Source: Lachnospiraceae bacterium
Lineage (GTDB): Bacteria; Bacillota; Clostridia; Lachnospirales; Lachnospiraceae
DNA: 64,000 nt
Direction: 5' to 3'
Assembly: GCA_900771995.1 (NCBI GenBank)
Contig: CAAGQC010000014.1
Location: 53,416-117,415 of the forward strand
Shown here: piece after piece, positions 43,711 through 52,459 of the stretch
How positions within the stretch are numbered: the first letter of the stretch is position 1
Layout: each line of letters begins with the position of its first letter
The notes under the pieces: model-generated
Told to the model about the DNA's origin: nothing
The model's database searches: none
Seen by the model: only the letters and a program-made list of their open reading frames with translations
Made by a program: the position numbers and the translations under genes

Positions 43711-44589
43711 CTACTGGCAGTTGCCACAGCCGCCGTGATGAGTCTCTCCCTCTTCCAGGGCCAGCATAGCACGTCCCTCTGCAGTCTTATAGATCTGCTG
43801 ACGTCTCATTGCTTCGTCAAAGTTTACTTCATGTCCATCGAACTCCGGTCCGTCTACACAGGCGAACTTTACCTTGCCGCCTACGGTCACACGACAGGCA
43901 CCGCACATTCCCGTTCCGTCTACCATGATGGGATTCAGGCTGACTACGGTGGGGATCTCCAGTTCTTTGGTCAGAAGGCACACGAATTTCATCATGATCA
44001 TGGGACCGATGGCAATGCACAGATCGTACTTTTTGCCTTCTGCTACCAGATCCTTGATCGTCTGGGTTACCATACCGCTTCTTCCGTAAGAGCCGTCATC
44101 GGTGGTCACATACAGATTGCCTGCAACGGCCTCCATCTCCTTCTCCAGAATCAGCAGATCTTTGGTCTTGCTTCCGACAATAACATCTGCGGCAACGCCA
44201 TGTTCATGCAGCCATTTTACCTGAGGGTATACCGGAGCCGCACCGACTCCACCTGCCACGAAGAGGATCTTCTTTGCCTTTACTTCCTCCAGCGGCTGTT
44301 CCACCAGTTCGGAAGGGCATCCAAGAGGTCCTACGAAGTCATGGAAGTATTCTCCTTCTTCTAACTGTGCCATCAGTTTCGTACCGGCACCCACGGTCTG
44401 GAACACAATGGTGACGGTTCCTTTTTCTCTGTTGTAATCACAGATGGTCAGAGGAATACGTTCACTCTCACTATCCATTCTTACGATGACAAACTGACCG
44501 GGTTCACAGGTCTTTGCCACTCTGTTTGCTTCCACCTCCATCAGGTAGATGTTGGTTGTCAGCTCCTGCTTTTTTACGATCTTATACAT
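43711..44589 (-). CDS. NfnA-type FAD/[2Fe-2S] subunit (sulfide/dihydroorotate dehydrogenase-like)
   Basis: 292 residues. A ferredoxin-reductase-like fold: an N-terminal FAD domain (GQFVIVRMDSESERIPLTICD), an NAD-binding segment (KILFVAGGVGAAPVYPQ), and C-terminal cysteines in GTGMCGACRVTVGGKVKFACVDGP for a [2Fe-2S] cluster. The C-terminus ends in HHGGCGNCQ. It takes NADH and splits electrons to ferredoxin and, through the partner, NADP+ in the Nfn complex. It is the first subunit of the pair. Rex-type regulation is conceivable, but no site is seen in the 28-base gap. Confidence 0.9.
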   Translation of the reverse strand: MYKIVKKQELTTNIYLMEVEANRVAKTCEPGQFVIVRMDSESERIPLTICDYNREKGTVTIVFQTVGAGTKLMAQLEEGEYFHDFVGPLGCPSELVEQPLEEVKAKKILFVAGGVGAAPVYPQVKWLHEHGVAADVIVGSKTKDLLILEKEMEAVAGNLYVTTDDGSYGRSGMVTQTIKDLVAEGKKYDLCIAIGPMIMMKFVCLLTKELEIPTVVSLNPIMVDGTGMCGACRVTVGGKVKFACVDGPEFDGHEVNFDEAMRRQQIYKTAEGRAMLALEEGETHHGGCGNCQ

Positions 44590-44617
44590 TTCTCTTTTTC
44601 CGTCCCTTCTGTTAGGA

Positions 44618-46090
44618 TTATATATCTAAACGATCACCAAGCGTATAATGGCGGCCGCTTTCGTCTGACAGCAATTTATACAGGTCCCGGGTATAGGCAT
44701 TCACGGCAAACAGGTTGCCCGTTTTCGTGACCGCCCCGTCCTCCCCGCGATAGATCTCGGCAATGATATAGAAATCATCCACCTTGTCAATATTCGTCAC
44801 ATATTGATACTGATAGAGATATGCGGCACCCGAATCATTGAAACGTCCGGACGCTTCCTCTATTTTACCACTTTCCATGGCATAATTCACTACTTTTGCC
44901 ACAGCATCTTCCGGGGTAAATTCTGTATTCATTACCAGATTATAGCTTTTCTCCACGATCTGGCTCTTTCTGCCTTCGGCGATCCGGATAAAACGAAATA
45001 CGGATTTGCCCAGAGGCATGGGAATCGGGCCGGTATATACCGTGGAATTCTGCGTAGGTTCCGAACCATCCGTGGTATAATAGACATCCGTCGGATCCGT
45101 CACTTCGATATTGATGGGAAATTCATAATCCCCACTGACCGCTGTCACGTCCGGAGCATTCAGTTCTTCGATCTCAATGTGGTAATTTCTGGTAACCACC
45201 TGACTGCTGACCCCGTTTTCGTTGATATAGACTGCTTTGATGCAGTAATCACCGCTTTCCAGCAAAATAGGTGCTGTATACAGCAGGCTCTGCTCTCCGG
45301 GTTCACTTCCGTCCGTGGTGTAGTAGATCTTACCGCTTCCAAACGTCGTCAGTTTCAATGGCTGAATACTGGTATAATACCCTTCCTGCAGACTGAACTC
45401 CGGATCCATGGCCATGTAGCTCTGGTATTTGCTCATGATATTCACATTACCGCAATTCTGCAGCATATCATTGATCGTCTTGTAATCTTCTCTTGCCGCA
45501 TAGATAGCGATCAGCTTTCCGTAGGCACTTTCCAGCTGTTCTGTAGTGGCCGCCGGATCCGTAACGATCTCACGCAGCAAATATTCATATTCCATCTTGT
45601 TATTCTTCTGGAAATAAATATCCGCCAGTTCGAATTTTAAAGTAATATTTTCCGGTTCCAGCTCCAGAGCCCGTTCATAACAGGTAATGGCCTGATCATA
45701 TTCTTCCGAGGCCACATACTCTCTGGCACATTTTGTCTGGTATTCCGCAGAGTGATAATGGGAATAAGAAATCCCAAAACCAATACACACCACTGCAACT
45801 ATCACAAGTACCAGGATCAGCACGATGAACTTCCACCGGAATGGATGCCTTGCCGCCTGTTCCCCGGGTTCTTCATCCCAGTCCTGCAGCTCTGATGCCG
45901 TTTGCTGAGACTCCTGTTCTTCCGCTACGTTGTCCTGCGGCTCCATCTCTCTGGCAATATCGTTCAGGGTCTGTTCCATATTGTATTCAATTTCCGGCTC
46001 GAAATCGGGAACAATATGAATATCTTCACCGCAATGCTCACAGTAAAGCATTCCCTCTTTCATTTCTGCCCCGCAATTCGGACACTTCAT
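44618..46090 (-). CDS. Zinc-ribbon, one-helix, TPR, double chitobiase-C-like domain protein
   Basis: 490 residues. Order: zinc ribbon CPNCGAEMKEGMLYCEHCG at 3-21, acidic linker, membrane helix (about 86-107), TPR-like repeats (YDQAITCYERALELEPENITLKFELADIYFQ, about 128-160), then two Ig-like modules. These begin KIYYTTDGSEPGEQSLLYTAPI and DVYYTTDGSEPTQNSTVYTGPI, typical of C-terminal chitobiase (CHB_HEX_C) domains. The zinc ribbon would face the cytoplasm, and the rest would be outside. Function is unknown. Between nfnA and folD. Confidence 0.75.
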   Translation of the reverse strand: MKCPNCGAEMKEGMLYCEHCGEDIHIVPDFEPEIEYNMEQTLNDIAREMEPQDNVAEEQESQQTASELQDWDEEPGEQAARHPFRWKFIVLILVLVIVAVVCIGFGISYSHYHSAEYQTKCAREYVASEEYDQAITCYERALELEPENITLKFELADIYFQKNNKMEYEYLLREIVTDPAATTEQLESAYGKLIAIYAAREDYKTINDMLQNCGNVNIMSKYQSYMAMDPEFSLQEGYYTSIQPLKLTTFGSGKIYYTTDGSEPGEQSLLYTAPILLESGDYCIKAVYINENGVSSQVVTRNYHIEIEELNAPDVTAVSGDYEFPINIEVTDPTDVYYTTDGSEPTQNSTVYTGPIPMPLGKSVFRFIRIAEGRKSQIVEKSYNLVMNTEFTPEDAVAKVVNYAMESGKIEEASGRFNDSGAAYLYQYQYVTNIDKVDDFYIIAEIYRGEDGAVTKTGNLFAVNAYTRDLYKLLSDESGRHYTLGDRLDI

Positions 46091-46094
46091 ACAA

Positions 46095-46949
46095 TTATCC
46101 TCTTACTGCCTGCAAAGCCACCGATTCCAGACAGTTGTTCATCAGCATGGCGATGGTCATGGGACCTACCCCTCCGGGAACCGGAGTAATTGCGCAGCAA
46201 ACCGGTTCTACGCTGGCGAAGTCTACATCACCACACAGTTTGTTTTCCTCATTGCGGTGGATTCCCACATCAATGACAACCGCACCTTCCTTGACATATT
46301 CTGCGGTGATCATTTTCGGCTTGCCGACCGCCACTACCAGAATATCTGCTCTCTTGGTCACTTCCTTCAAGTCTTTGGTCCGGCTGTGAGCTACGGTCAC
46401 CGTACCGTTCTCACGGAGTAACAACAGCGCCATGGGCTTGCCGACGATGTTGCTTCTGCCTACCACTACACACTCTTTGCCGGCGATCTCGATACCGGAA
46501 CGTTTCAGAAGCTGGATGACTCCGGCAGGAGTACAGGATACGAAACCGGGCTTGCCGATACAGAGTGCACCGACATTCTGCGGATGGAAGCCGTCTACAT
46601 CCTTTAAGGGAGAAATAGAATCCAGTACTTTTTCTTCATCAATATGTTTCGGTAACGGCAGCTGCACCAGAATGCCGTTAACATCGGTTCTGTCATTTAA
46701 TTCCCGGATCAGTTCCAGTAATTTTTCTTCCGTGGTCTCTTCCGGAAGTTCATATGCCAGCGACCGGATGCCTACATACTCGCAGGCCTTTTTCTTATTG
46801 CGGACATATACGGAAGATGCGGGATCCGCACCTACCTGAATCACAGCCAGAGTTACTTCGCAGCCCTGTTCTTTTAACCCTGCAACTTTTTCTTTCACTT
46901 CATCTTTGATCTGTGCGGAAATTACTTTCCCATCTATCAACTGTGCCAT
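46095..46949 (-). CDS. folD: Methylene-THF dehydrogenase/cyclohydrolase
   Basis: 284 residues. Signature elements: VQVGADPASSVYVRNKKKACEYVGI (about 37-61), VQLPLPKHIDE, KDVDGFHPQNVG, and the NADP site VVGRSNIVGKP. It interconverts 5,10-methylene-THF, methenyl-THF and 10-formyl-THF. It follows fhs by 18 bases, forming a one-carbon unit, and its stop is four bases before the next gene. Confidence 0.97.
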   Translation of the reverse strand: MAQLIDGKVISAQIKDEVKEKVAGLKEQGCEVTLAVIQVGADPASSVYVRNKKKACEYVGIRSLAYELPEETTEEKLLELIRELNDRTDVNGILVQLPLPKHIDEEKVLDSISPLKDVDGFHPQNVGALCIGKPGFVSCTPAGVIQLLKRSGIEIAGKECVVVGRSNIVGKPMALLLLRENGTVTVAHSRTKDLKEVTKRADILVVAVGKPKMITAEYVKEGAVVIDVGIHRNEENKLCGDVDFASVEPVCCAITPVPGGVGPMTIAMLMNNCLESVALQAVRG

Positions 46950-46967
46950 GGGACACTTTCCTCCTTA

Positions 46968-48638
46968 TCAGAACAATCCTACGATTTTGCCGCTGTCATC
47001 CACATCAATATTGTAAGCGGCAGGTGCCTTGGGAAGTCCGGGCATGGTCATGACCGCGCCGGTGAGCACTACAACGAAACCGGCTCCGGCGGACACATAG
47101 ACCTCTCTTACATTTAATTCAAAACCGGAAGGTCTTCCCAACAGTGTGGGATCATCCGATAAAGAATACTGATTTTTCGCCATACATACCGGCAGATCAC
47201 CGAATCCCAGTTCTGTCAGTCTCTTCAACTGTTTGGCGGCAGCCGGAGCAAAATTCACACTGTCTGCGCCATAGATCTCCCGGGCGATCTTCGTGATCTT
47301 ATCTGCAAGAGGCAGTTCTTCCCCGTAGAGAACATGGAAATGATTTTCTTTTTCTTCGATGGCCTTTAACACCTTTTCTGCCAGAGCAATTCCGCCTTCG
47401 CCGCCCTTCTCCCACACTTCGGAAAGTGCGAATTCGCAGCCTCTTGTCTCACAGAATTCTCTGACATAGGCTGTCTCTGCCTCACTGTCGGTGATAAAGG
47501 AATTTAGGGTAACCACTACGGGCACACCGAATTTCTGCAGATTCTCGATATGCTTCTCCAGATTCACGATACCCTTTTTCAGTGCTTCCAGGTTCTCTGC
47601 ACCCAGATCAGCCTTCGCCACACCACCGTTGTATTTCAGTGCACGGATGGTCGCCACCAGCACGACAGCATCCGGTGTCAGTCCTGCCTTGCGGCATTTA
47701 ATGTCAAAGAATTTCTCTGCACCCAGATCAGCGCCGAAACCGGCTTCTGTGATGCAATAGTCTGCCATCTTCATGGCTGCCCTGGTGGCTCTGACGGAGT
47801 TGCATCCGTGAGCAATATTGGCAAAAGGTCCGCCATGTACCAGTGCAGGGGTATGCTCCAGGGTCTGGATCAGATTGGGTTTGATGGCATCCTTCAACAA
47901 TGCAGCCATGGCGCCCACTGCCTTTAACTGTCCGGCAGTCACCGGCTCTCCCTGATAATTGTAAGCTACAACGATTTTGGACAGACGCTCTTTCAGATCC
48001 TTCATATCGTCTGCCAGACACAGGATCGCCATGATCTCACTGGCTACGGTAATGACAAAGTGATCCTCTCTGACAAAGCCGTCTGTCTTATTGCCAAGGC
48101 CTACCACAATATTACGCAGGACACGGTCGTTCATATCTTCACAGCGCTTCCAGACGATCTGTCTGGTATCGATGCCAAGCTCATTTCCCTGCTGGATATG
48201 ATTATCCAATAACGCTGCCAGCAGATTGTTGGCAGAAGTAATGGCATGAAAATCACCGGTAAAATGCAGATTCAGTTCATCCATGGGAACTACCTGTGCG
48301 TAACCGCCGCCGGCAGCACCTCCCTTGATACCGAAGCAGGGGCCTAAGGACGGCTCTCTGAGCGCAATGACAGCCTTTTTGCCCATTCTTCCAAAAGCCT
48401 CTCCCAGGCCGACTGTAGTCGTGGTCTTGCCTTCTCCCGCGGGAGTGGGATTGATTGCCGTTACCAGAATCAGTTTTCCGTCCGGGCGATCCTGAATCTT
48501 ACTTAAAAATTCTTCGGAAAGCTTCGCCTTGTATTTTCCGTAAAGTTCCAGATCATCAGCTTCTATGCCAATGCTTGCAGCCACTTTGGTGATGGGCTCC
48601 ATTACCGCTTCCTGTGCGATTTCAATATCTGTTTTCAT
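46968..48638 (-). CDS. fhs: Formate-tetrahydrofolate ligase
   Basis: 556 residues, the normal bacterial length. The P-loop [14 protein letters not shown] is at 65-78, and FTHFS motifs follow: [23 protein letters not shown] and [16 protein letters not shown]. It uses ATP and formate to make 10-formyl-THF for purines, fMet-tRNA or acetogenesis. ATG 48638 has CGGAGGG upstream. There is no THF riboswitch in the 42-base gap to ftsK. Confidence 0.98.
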   Translation of the reverse strand: MKTDIEIAQEAVMEPITKVAASIGIEADDLELYGKYKAKLSEEFLSKIQDRPDGKLILVTAINPTPAGEGKTTTTVGLGEAFGRMGKKAVIALREPSLGPCFGIKGGAAGGGYAQVVPMDELNLHFTGDFHAITSANNLLAALLDNHIQQGNELGIDTRQIVWKRCEDMNDRVLRNIVVGLGNKTDGFVREDHFVITVASEIMAILCLADDMKDLKERLSKIVVAYNYQGEPVTAGQLKAVGAMAALLKDAIKPNLIQTLEHTPALVHGGPFANIAHGCNSVRATRAAMKMADYCITEAGFGADLGAEKFFDIKCRKAGLTPDAVVLVATIRALKYNGGVAKADLGAENLEALKKGIVNLEKHIENLQKFGVPVVVTLNSFITDSEAETAYVREFCETRGCEFALSEVWEKGGEGGIALAEKVLKAIEEKENHFHVLYGEELPLADKITKIAREIYGADSVNFAPAAAKQLKRLTELGFGDLPVCMAKNQYSLSDDPTLLGRPSGFELNVREVYVSAGAGFVVVLTGAVMTMPGLPKAPAAYNIDVDDSGKIVGLF

Positions 48639-48680
48639 GTCTTTTTTCCCTCCGTTTATTCAGACAGTCCCCGCCGTTCG

Positions 48681-51530
48681 TCAGATTTCCTCCAACAGCT
48701 GTTCAAACTGTTCCATACTCATAAGTACCTTTCTGGGCTTGGTGCCTTCTTCCTCACCCACCACGCCGTATTCACACAACTGATCCATGATTCTGGCGGC
48801 ACGGTTGAAGCCGATCTTCAACACACGCTGCAGCATGCCGATGCTGGCCTTGTCTTTATCAATAATAAAACGTGCGGCTTCTTCAAAATATTCGTCTCTG
48901 TCATTACCATCTCCAGAACCACTTCCGGAAGATCCGCCGAACGAGCCGATATTTTTGATCTTCTCCTCGATATCCTCGGCGTAGTTGCTGTAAGTATTGC
49001 CAAGGGCCTGATTCTTGAGATAATCCACCACATCCGAGACTTCTTTATCGGATACAAAAGCTCCCTGCACTCTGGCCGGCTTGGAATAGCCCTGAGGGTA
49101 GAATAACATATCACCCTTGCCGAGAAGCTTCTCTGCGCCGTTCATGTCTAAGATCGTACGGGAATCCACACCACTGGATACGGAAAATGCCACACGGCTG
49201 GGCATATTTGCCTTGATCAGTCCGGTGATGACATCCACGCTGGGCCGCTGGGTCGCGATGATCAGATGGATACCGGCAGCTCTCGCCAGCTGTGCCAGAC
49301 GACAGATGGATTCCTCCACTTCGCCGGGACATACCATCATCAGATCCGCCAGTTCGTCCACGATAATAACGATCTGCGGCATCTTCTTCGGAGGTTCCTG
49401 TCCCTCCGGAACGGGCATGGTCTCAATCTTCTTGTTATAGCCCTTCAGATCCCGGACGTTATAATCGGCAAACTTCCGGTAACGGTCTTCCATCTCACTG
49501 ACGCCCCAGTGCAGTGCGGCAGAGGCCTTCTTGGGATCTGTCACAACCGGGATCAGCAGATGAGGAATGCCGTTATACACGCTCAACTCTACGACCTTCG
49601 GATCCACCATGATCAGTTTCACATCGTCCGGATGTGCCTTGTACAAAATACTCATGATCAGAGTATTAATGCATACGGATTTACCGGAACCGGTAGCTCC
49701 GGCAATCAGCATATGGGGCATCTTGGCAATATCCGCCACCACCGTTTTGCCTGCAATATCCTTACCTACCGCAAAGGCAATATTGGAGTTGAACTCCTGA
49801 AACTCCTTGCTCTCCAGCAGGTCTCTGAGAGCCACCGTCATATTCTCTTTATTGGGAACCTCAATACCGATGGCTGCCTTTCCGGGGATCGGTGCCTCGA
49901 TACGGATATCCGTCGCAGCCAGATTCAGCTTGATATCATCTGCCAGACCTACGATCTTGGATACCTTGACGCCCTGTTCCGGCTGCAGTTCATACCGGGT
50001 GACACTGGGTCCCTGACTGATGTCGGTGATTGTCACCTTAACGCCGAAAGTATTCAGGGTCTGCTGTAAGCGCATGGCAGTCTCTTTTAACTCTCTGGAA
50101 GAATCTCCGTTGGCCGCCTTCCCCTTCTGTAACAGACTTAAGGGAGGAATCCTGTATTCTGCCGGAGGCTGTTTGGCTGCTTTTGCAATATCTTTATGTA
50201 TCTGATCTTCTGCCAGAGAATTCCCCTTGGGAGGTTCCGGTGCCGTGATCCTGGGTCTTGTATCCGTACTTGTTCCTGCGGTTACTGCAGGTGTCGGTGC
50301 CTGCTCCGGTTCGGGCTGCAGCCGTCGCATGCTCTGCACCGGCTGCTCTACGGGAGGTTCTTCCGGTTCCGGAATGTCTTCCTTATGGATACGGATCGCC
50401 TCTGCCTGGGGAGTCAGCAGTGCGGCCTCTTCCTGCCAGGATTCTCTGCGCTCAAACGGCTTCTTGAACGTGGCGGCACTGGTCACTTCCTCCACCGGAA
50501 TCTCTTCATACGGTTCTTCCGCGGCAGCCTCCTGCATGGTCACCTGATGCATGCCCGTTACACGGATCTTATCAAAATCACTGGAAGTCACCCGGGTCTC
50601 TTCCACAACCGGTGCTTCCTGTGCGTCTTCTTCGTAGACGATCTCATGAATATCTTCCCGTCTTCCCGCCGGCTGTGTCTCCTGCTTTTTCAGGGAAGTG
50701 TCTATCATGACTCCGCTGACCTTTTTCTCTCTGCGGGGAATGGCATTTAAGATCTGTTCATTCTCTTTCTCTTCTGCTCTGAGTCTGCGCTCTTCCTCAC
50801 GGATCCGTCGTTCTTCTTCCCGGATGCGGCGGGCTTCCTCTCTCTGGGACGCGCGCTCTTCCTGTTCCTGTCTGCGGATCTGGGCATTCTCCCGTCTGCG
50901 TACCGAATCTTCCCGGGAAAGCTCCCGGATCCGGTCACCACCGTTACGCATGCTGTTTAAGAATGACCGTTCCGTTACCAGAATCAGACTGATTACAGAA
51001 CACAATAAGACCACCAGAACGGTTCCTACGGTCTCCAGATAATGCAGCAACAGGTAGCAGATGCTTCCGGCCAGTACACCGCCGCCTTTTTTGCCGGTAC
51101 TGCAGTTCGTATATAACAGCTTGATGTCGTATTGTTCCATGCTTCCGGCTGTCTTGGCGATCAGATCGCAGATCACACCGATCATCAGGAATAATACAAC
51201 GCCTGCGATCATTTTTCGCACAGCGGTAGGGTTCCCCTCATTGGCGAACCAGAAAGCCACCGCCAGAAATAACACAATAGGCGCTATATATGCCGTAAAT
51301 CCAAAGATTCCGAATAAAACACCGCTGATTGCATTGCCCACCGGGCCTATAATACCAAAATTACAACAAAATAATATCACCATTACCACAAACAGAACGA
51401 TCAGACCGATCTCATGGAACAGTTCACTATCCTGTGCCGTTCTTTGCTGTGTTTGTCTGCTGCGGCTGTTTGTCGTACTCTTTCTTGTCCTATTGGAAGA
51501 TGATGTTCTTTTGCCTGATGAAGATGCCAT
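48681..51530 (-). CDS. ftsK: DNA translocase FtsK/SpoIIIE
   Basis: 949 residues. Four N-terminal membrane helices (about 35-185) lead to a long linker with repeated charged heptads such as RIREEER, R-I-R-E-E-E-R and R-L-R-A-E-E-K, then a Pro/Glu-rich stretch. The motor has Walker A AGATGSGKS and DPKVVELSVYNGIPHLL. The gamma winged helix at the end (DKASIGMLQRVLKIGFNRAARIMDQL) recognises KOPS/SRS-type polar sequences. It pumps DNA during division or into the forespore. A promoter overlaps the end of the TepA gene. Confidence 0.96.
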   Translation of the reverse strand: MASSSGKRTSSSNRTRKSTTNSRSRQTQQRTAQDSELFHEIGLIVLFVVMVILFCCNFGIIGPVGNAISGVLFGIFGFTAYIAPIVLFLAVAFWFANEGNPTAVRKMIAGVVLFLMIGVICDLIAKTAGSMEQYDIKLLYTNCSTGKKGGGVLAGSICYLLLHYLETVGTVLVVLLCSVISLILVTERSFLNSMRNGGDRIRELSREDSVRRRENAQIRRQEQEERASQREEARRIREEERRIREEERRLRAEEKENEQILNAIPRREKKVSGVMIDTSLKKQETQPAGRREDIHEIVYEEDAQEAPVVEETRVTSSDFDKIRVTGMHQVTMQEAAAEEPYEEIPVEEVTSAATFKKPFERRESWQEEAALLTPQAEAIRIHKEDIPEPEEPPVEQPVQSMRRLQPEPEQAPTPAVTAGTSTDTRPRITAPEPPKGNSLAEDQIHKDIAKAAKQPPAEYRIPPLSLLQKGKAANGDSSRELKETAMRLQQTLNTFGVKVTITDISQGPSVTRYELQPEQGVKVSKIVGLADDIKLNLAATDIRIEAPIPGKAAIGIEVPNKENMTVALRDLLESKEFQEFNSNIAFAVGKDIAGKTVVADIAKMPHMLIAGATGSGKSVCINTLIMSILYKAHPDDVKLIMVDPKVVELSVYNGIPHLLIPVVTDPKKASAALHWGVSEMEDRYRKFADYNVRDLKGYNKKIETMPVPEGQEPPKKMPQIVIIVDELADLMMVCPGEVEESICRLAQLARAAGIHLIIATQRPSVDVITGLIKANMPSRVAFSVSSGVDSRTILDMNGAEKLLGKGDMLFYPQGYSKPARVQGAFVSDKEVSDVVDYLKNQALGNTYSNYAEDIEEKIKNIGSFGGSSGSGSGDGNDRDEYFEEAARFIIDKDKASIGMLQRVLKIGFNRAARIMDQLCEYGVVGEEEGTKPRKVLMSMEQFEQLLEEI

Positions 51531-51568
51531 GTCATCATACCCCTAACTTCATAATAGTCATAAGTAGA

Positions 51569-51597
51569 AGTATATCATTTTTCTACGGCCTTGTCAT
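51569..51597 (-). promoter_or_regulatory. Promoter of ftsK
   Basis: On the minus strand, ATGACA (51592-51597) and TATACT (51569-51574) are 17 bases apart. The -35 overlaps the stop of tepA; the leader would be about 30 bases. Confidence 0.65.
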
Positions 51598-52328
51598 CCT
51601 TTTTTCTGTCCCCCTCCATCCCCCTCCATCATCTCGCGGAGTTTGCAGATGGCCCGGTCAATCCCGCCGGTTTCATCAATAATACCATGTTTTACCGCTT
51701 CTTCTCCCACCAGAATACTTCCCACATCTTTCGTAAGGAATCCGGTCTCCATCATAAGGTCTTCCAGCTTCTGTCTGCTGATCTTGCAGTGTCTGCACAC
51801 GAATCCCGTGATTCTGTCCTGGATCAGCTTGAAATACTCAAAGGTCTGGGGAACCCCTATCACCATCCCGTTCATCCTTACCGGATGGATCACCATGGTT
51901 CCGGTGGGTACGATGAAGGAATACTTGCAGCTCACTGCAATCGGCACGCCGATGGAATGGCTGCCCCCCAGTACCAGAGATACTGTGGGCTTGCTTAAAG
52001 ATGCCAGCATTTCCGCAATGGCCAGTCCCGCTTCCACATCTCCGCCCATGGTATTCAGCAGTACCAGCACCCCACCGATCTCTTCACTGTCTTCAATGGC
52101 TGCCAGCTGTGGCAGGATATGCTCATATTTTGTAGTCTTCGAGTTGCCGGAAAGATTATCGTGTCCTTCAATCTCCCCGATAATGGTCAACAGATGGATC
52201 TTTTTCCCTGCGACGCTGTCCGACAACGTCAACTGCCCTGTCTTCTCAATTCTTTCATCTCTATGTTCTTCCGCCTCGGTCTTCGGTGTTTCGTTCCTGC
52301 TCTGGTCGTTTTCTTTCTGATTCTTCAC
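51594..52328 (-). CDS. tepA: ClpP-fold serine protease, TepA type
   Basis: 244 residues. A ClpP-like core: LLNTMGGDVEAGLAIAEML, then LGGSHSIGVPIAVSCKYSFIV with the nucleophile Ser of the SIG stretch, and VIHPVRM with the His. The N-terminal 60 residues are a charged tail (KNQKENDQSRNETPKTEAEEHRDER). TepA-type enzymes degrade peptides, perhaps linked to export or sporulation. The start is GTG at 52328, with GGGAGGAG about nine bases upstream. Confidence 0.85.
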   Translation of the reverse strand: MKNQKENDQSRNETPKTEAEEHRDERIEKTGQLTLSDSVAGKKIHLLTIIGEIEGHDNLSGNSKTTKYEHILPQLAAIEDSEEIGGVLVLLNTMGGDVEAGLAIAEMLASLSKPTVSLVLGGSHSIGVPIAVSCKYSFIVPTGTMVIHPVRMNGMVIGVPQTFEYFKLIQDRITGFVCRHCKISRQKLEDLMMETGFLTKDVGSILVGEEAVKHGIIDETGGIDRAICKLREMMEGDGGGQKKG

Positions 52329-52380
52329 GGTCCGGCTCCTCCCTGTTTCGATGATTTTATGATTCCTGAGATGTAAACAA

Positions 52381-52420
52381 AAAGACGATACCAGGGCTTT
52401 CCACCTTTCGTATCGTCTTT
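52381..52420 (-). terminator. Terminator of the YebC-GT2-membrane protein unit
   Basis: An 11-bp stem (52381-52391 and 52410-52420) with an 18-base loop is followed on the minus strand by TTTTTG (partly overlapping the stem). It lies 39 bases after the stop of the large membrane protein. Confidence 0.8.
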
Positions 52421-52459
52421 TAGTATGTCCGCTTTTTTATTTGTTTATGTTATTTCTGT

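Noticed and set aside
43474..44364. 296-codon plus-strand frame across the two Nfn subunits
   Set aside because: It spans the intergenic gap opposite two clear genes and has no plausible protein features.
48639..48680. Possible tetrahydrofolate riboswitch before fhs
   Set aside because: The gap is only 42 bases and holds a ribosome binding site but no room for the aptamer.
49266..50069. 267-codon plus-strand frame opposite the FtsK motor
   Set aside because: It is a shadow of the conserved motor domain; no motif and no start signal.
50750..50850. Short tandem repeats in DNA near 50.8 kb
   Set aside because: They are charged heptads (RIREEER type) coded inside the FtsK linker, common for that region, not a separate element.
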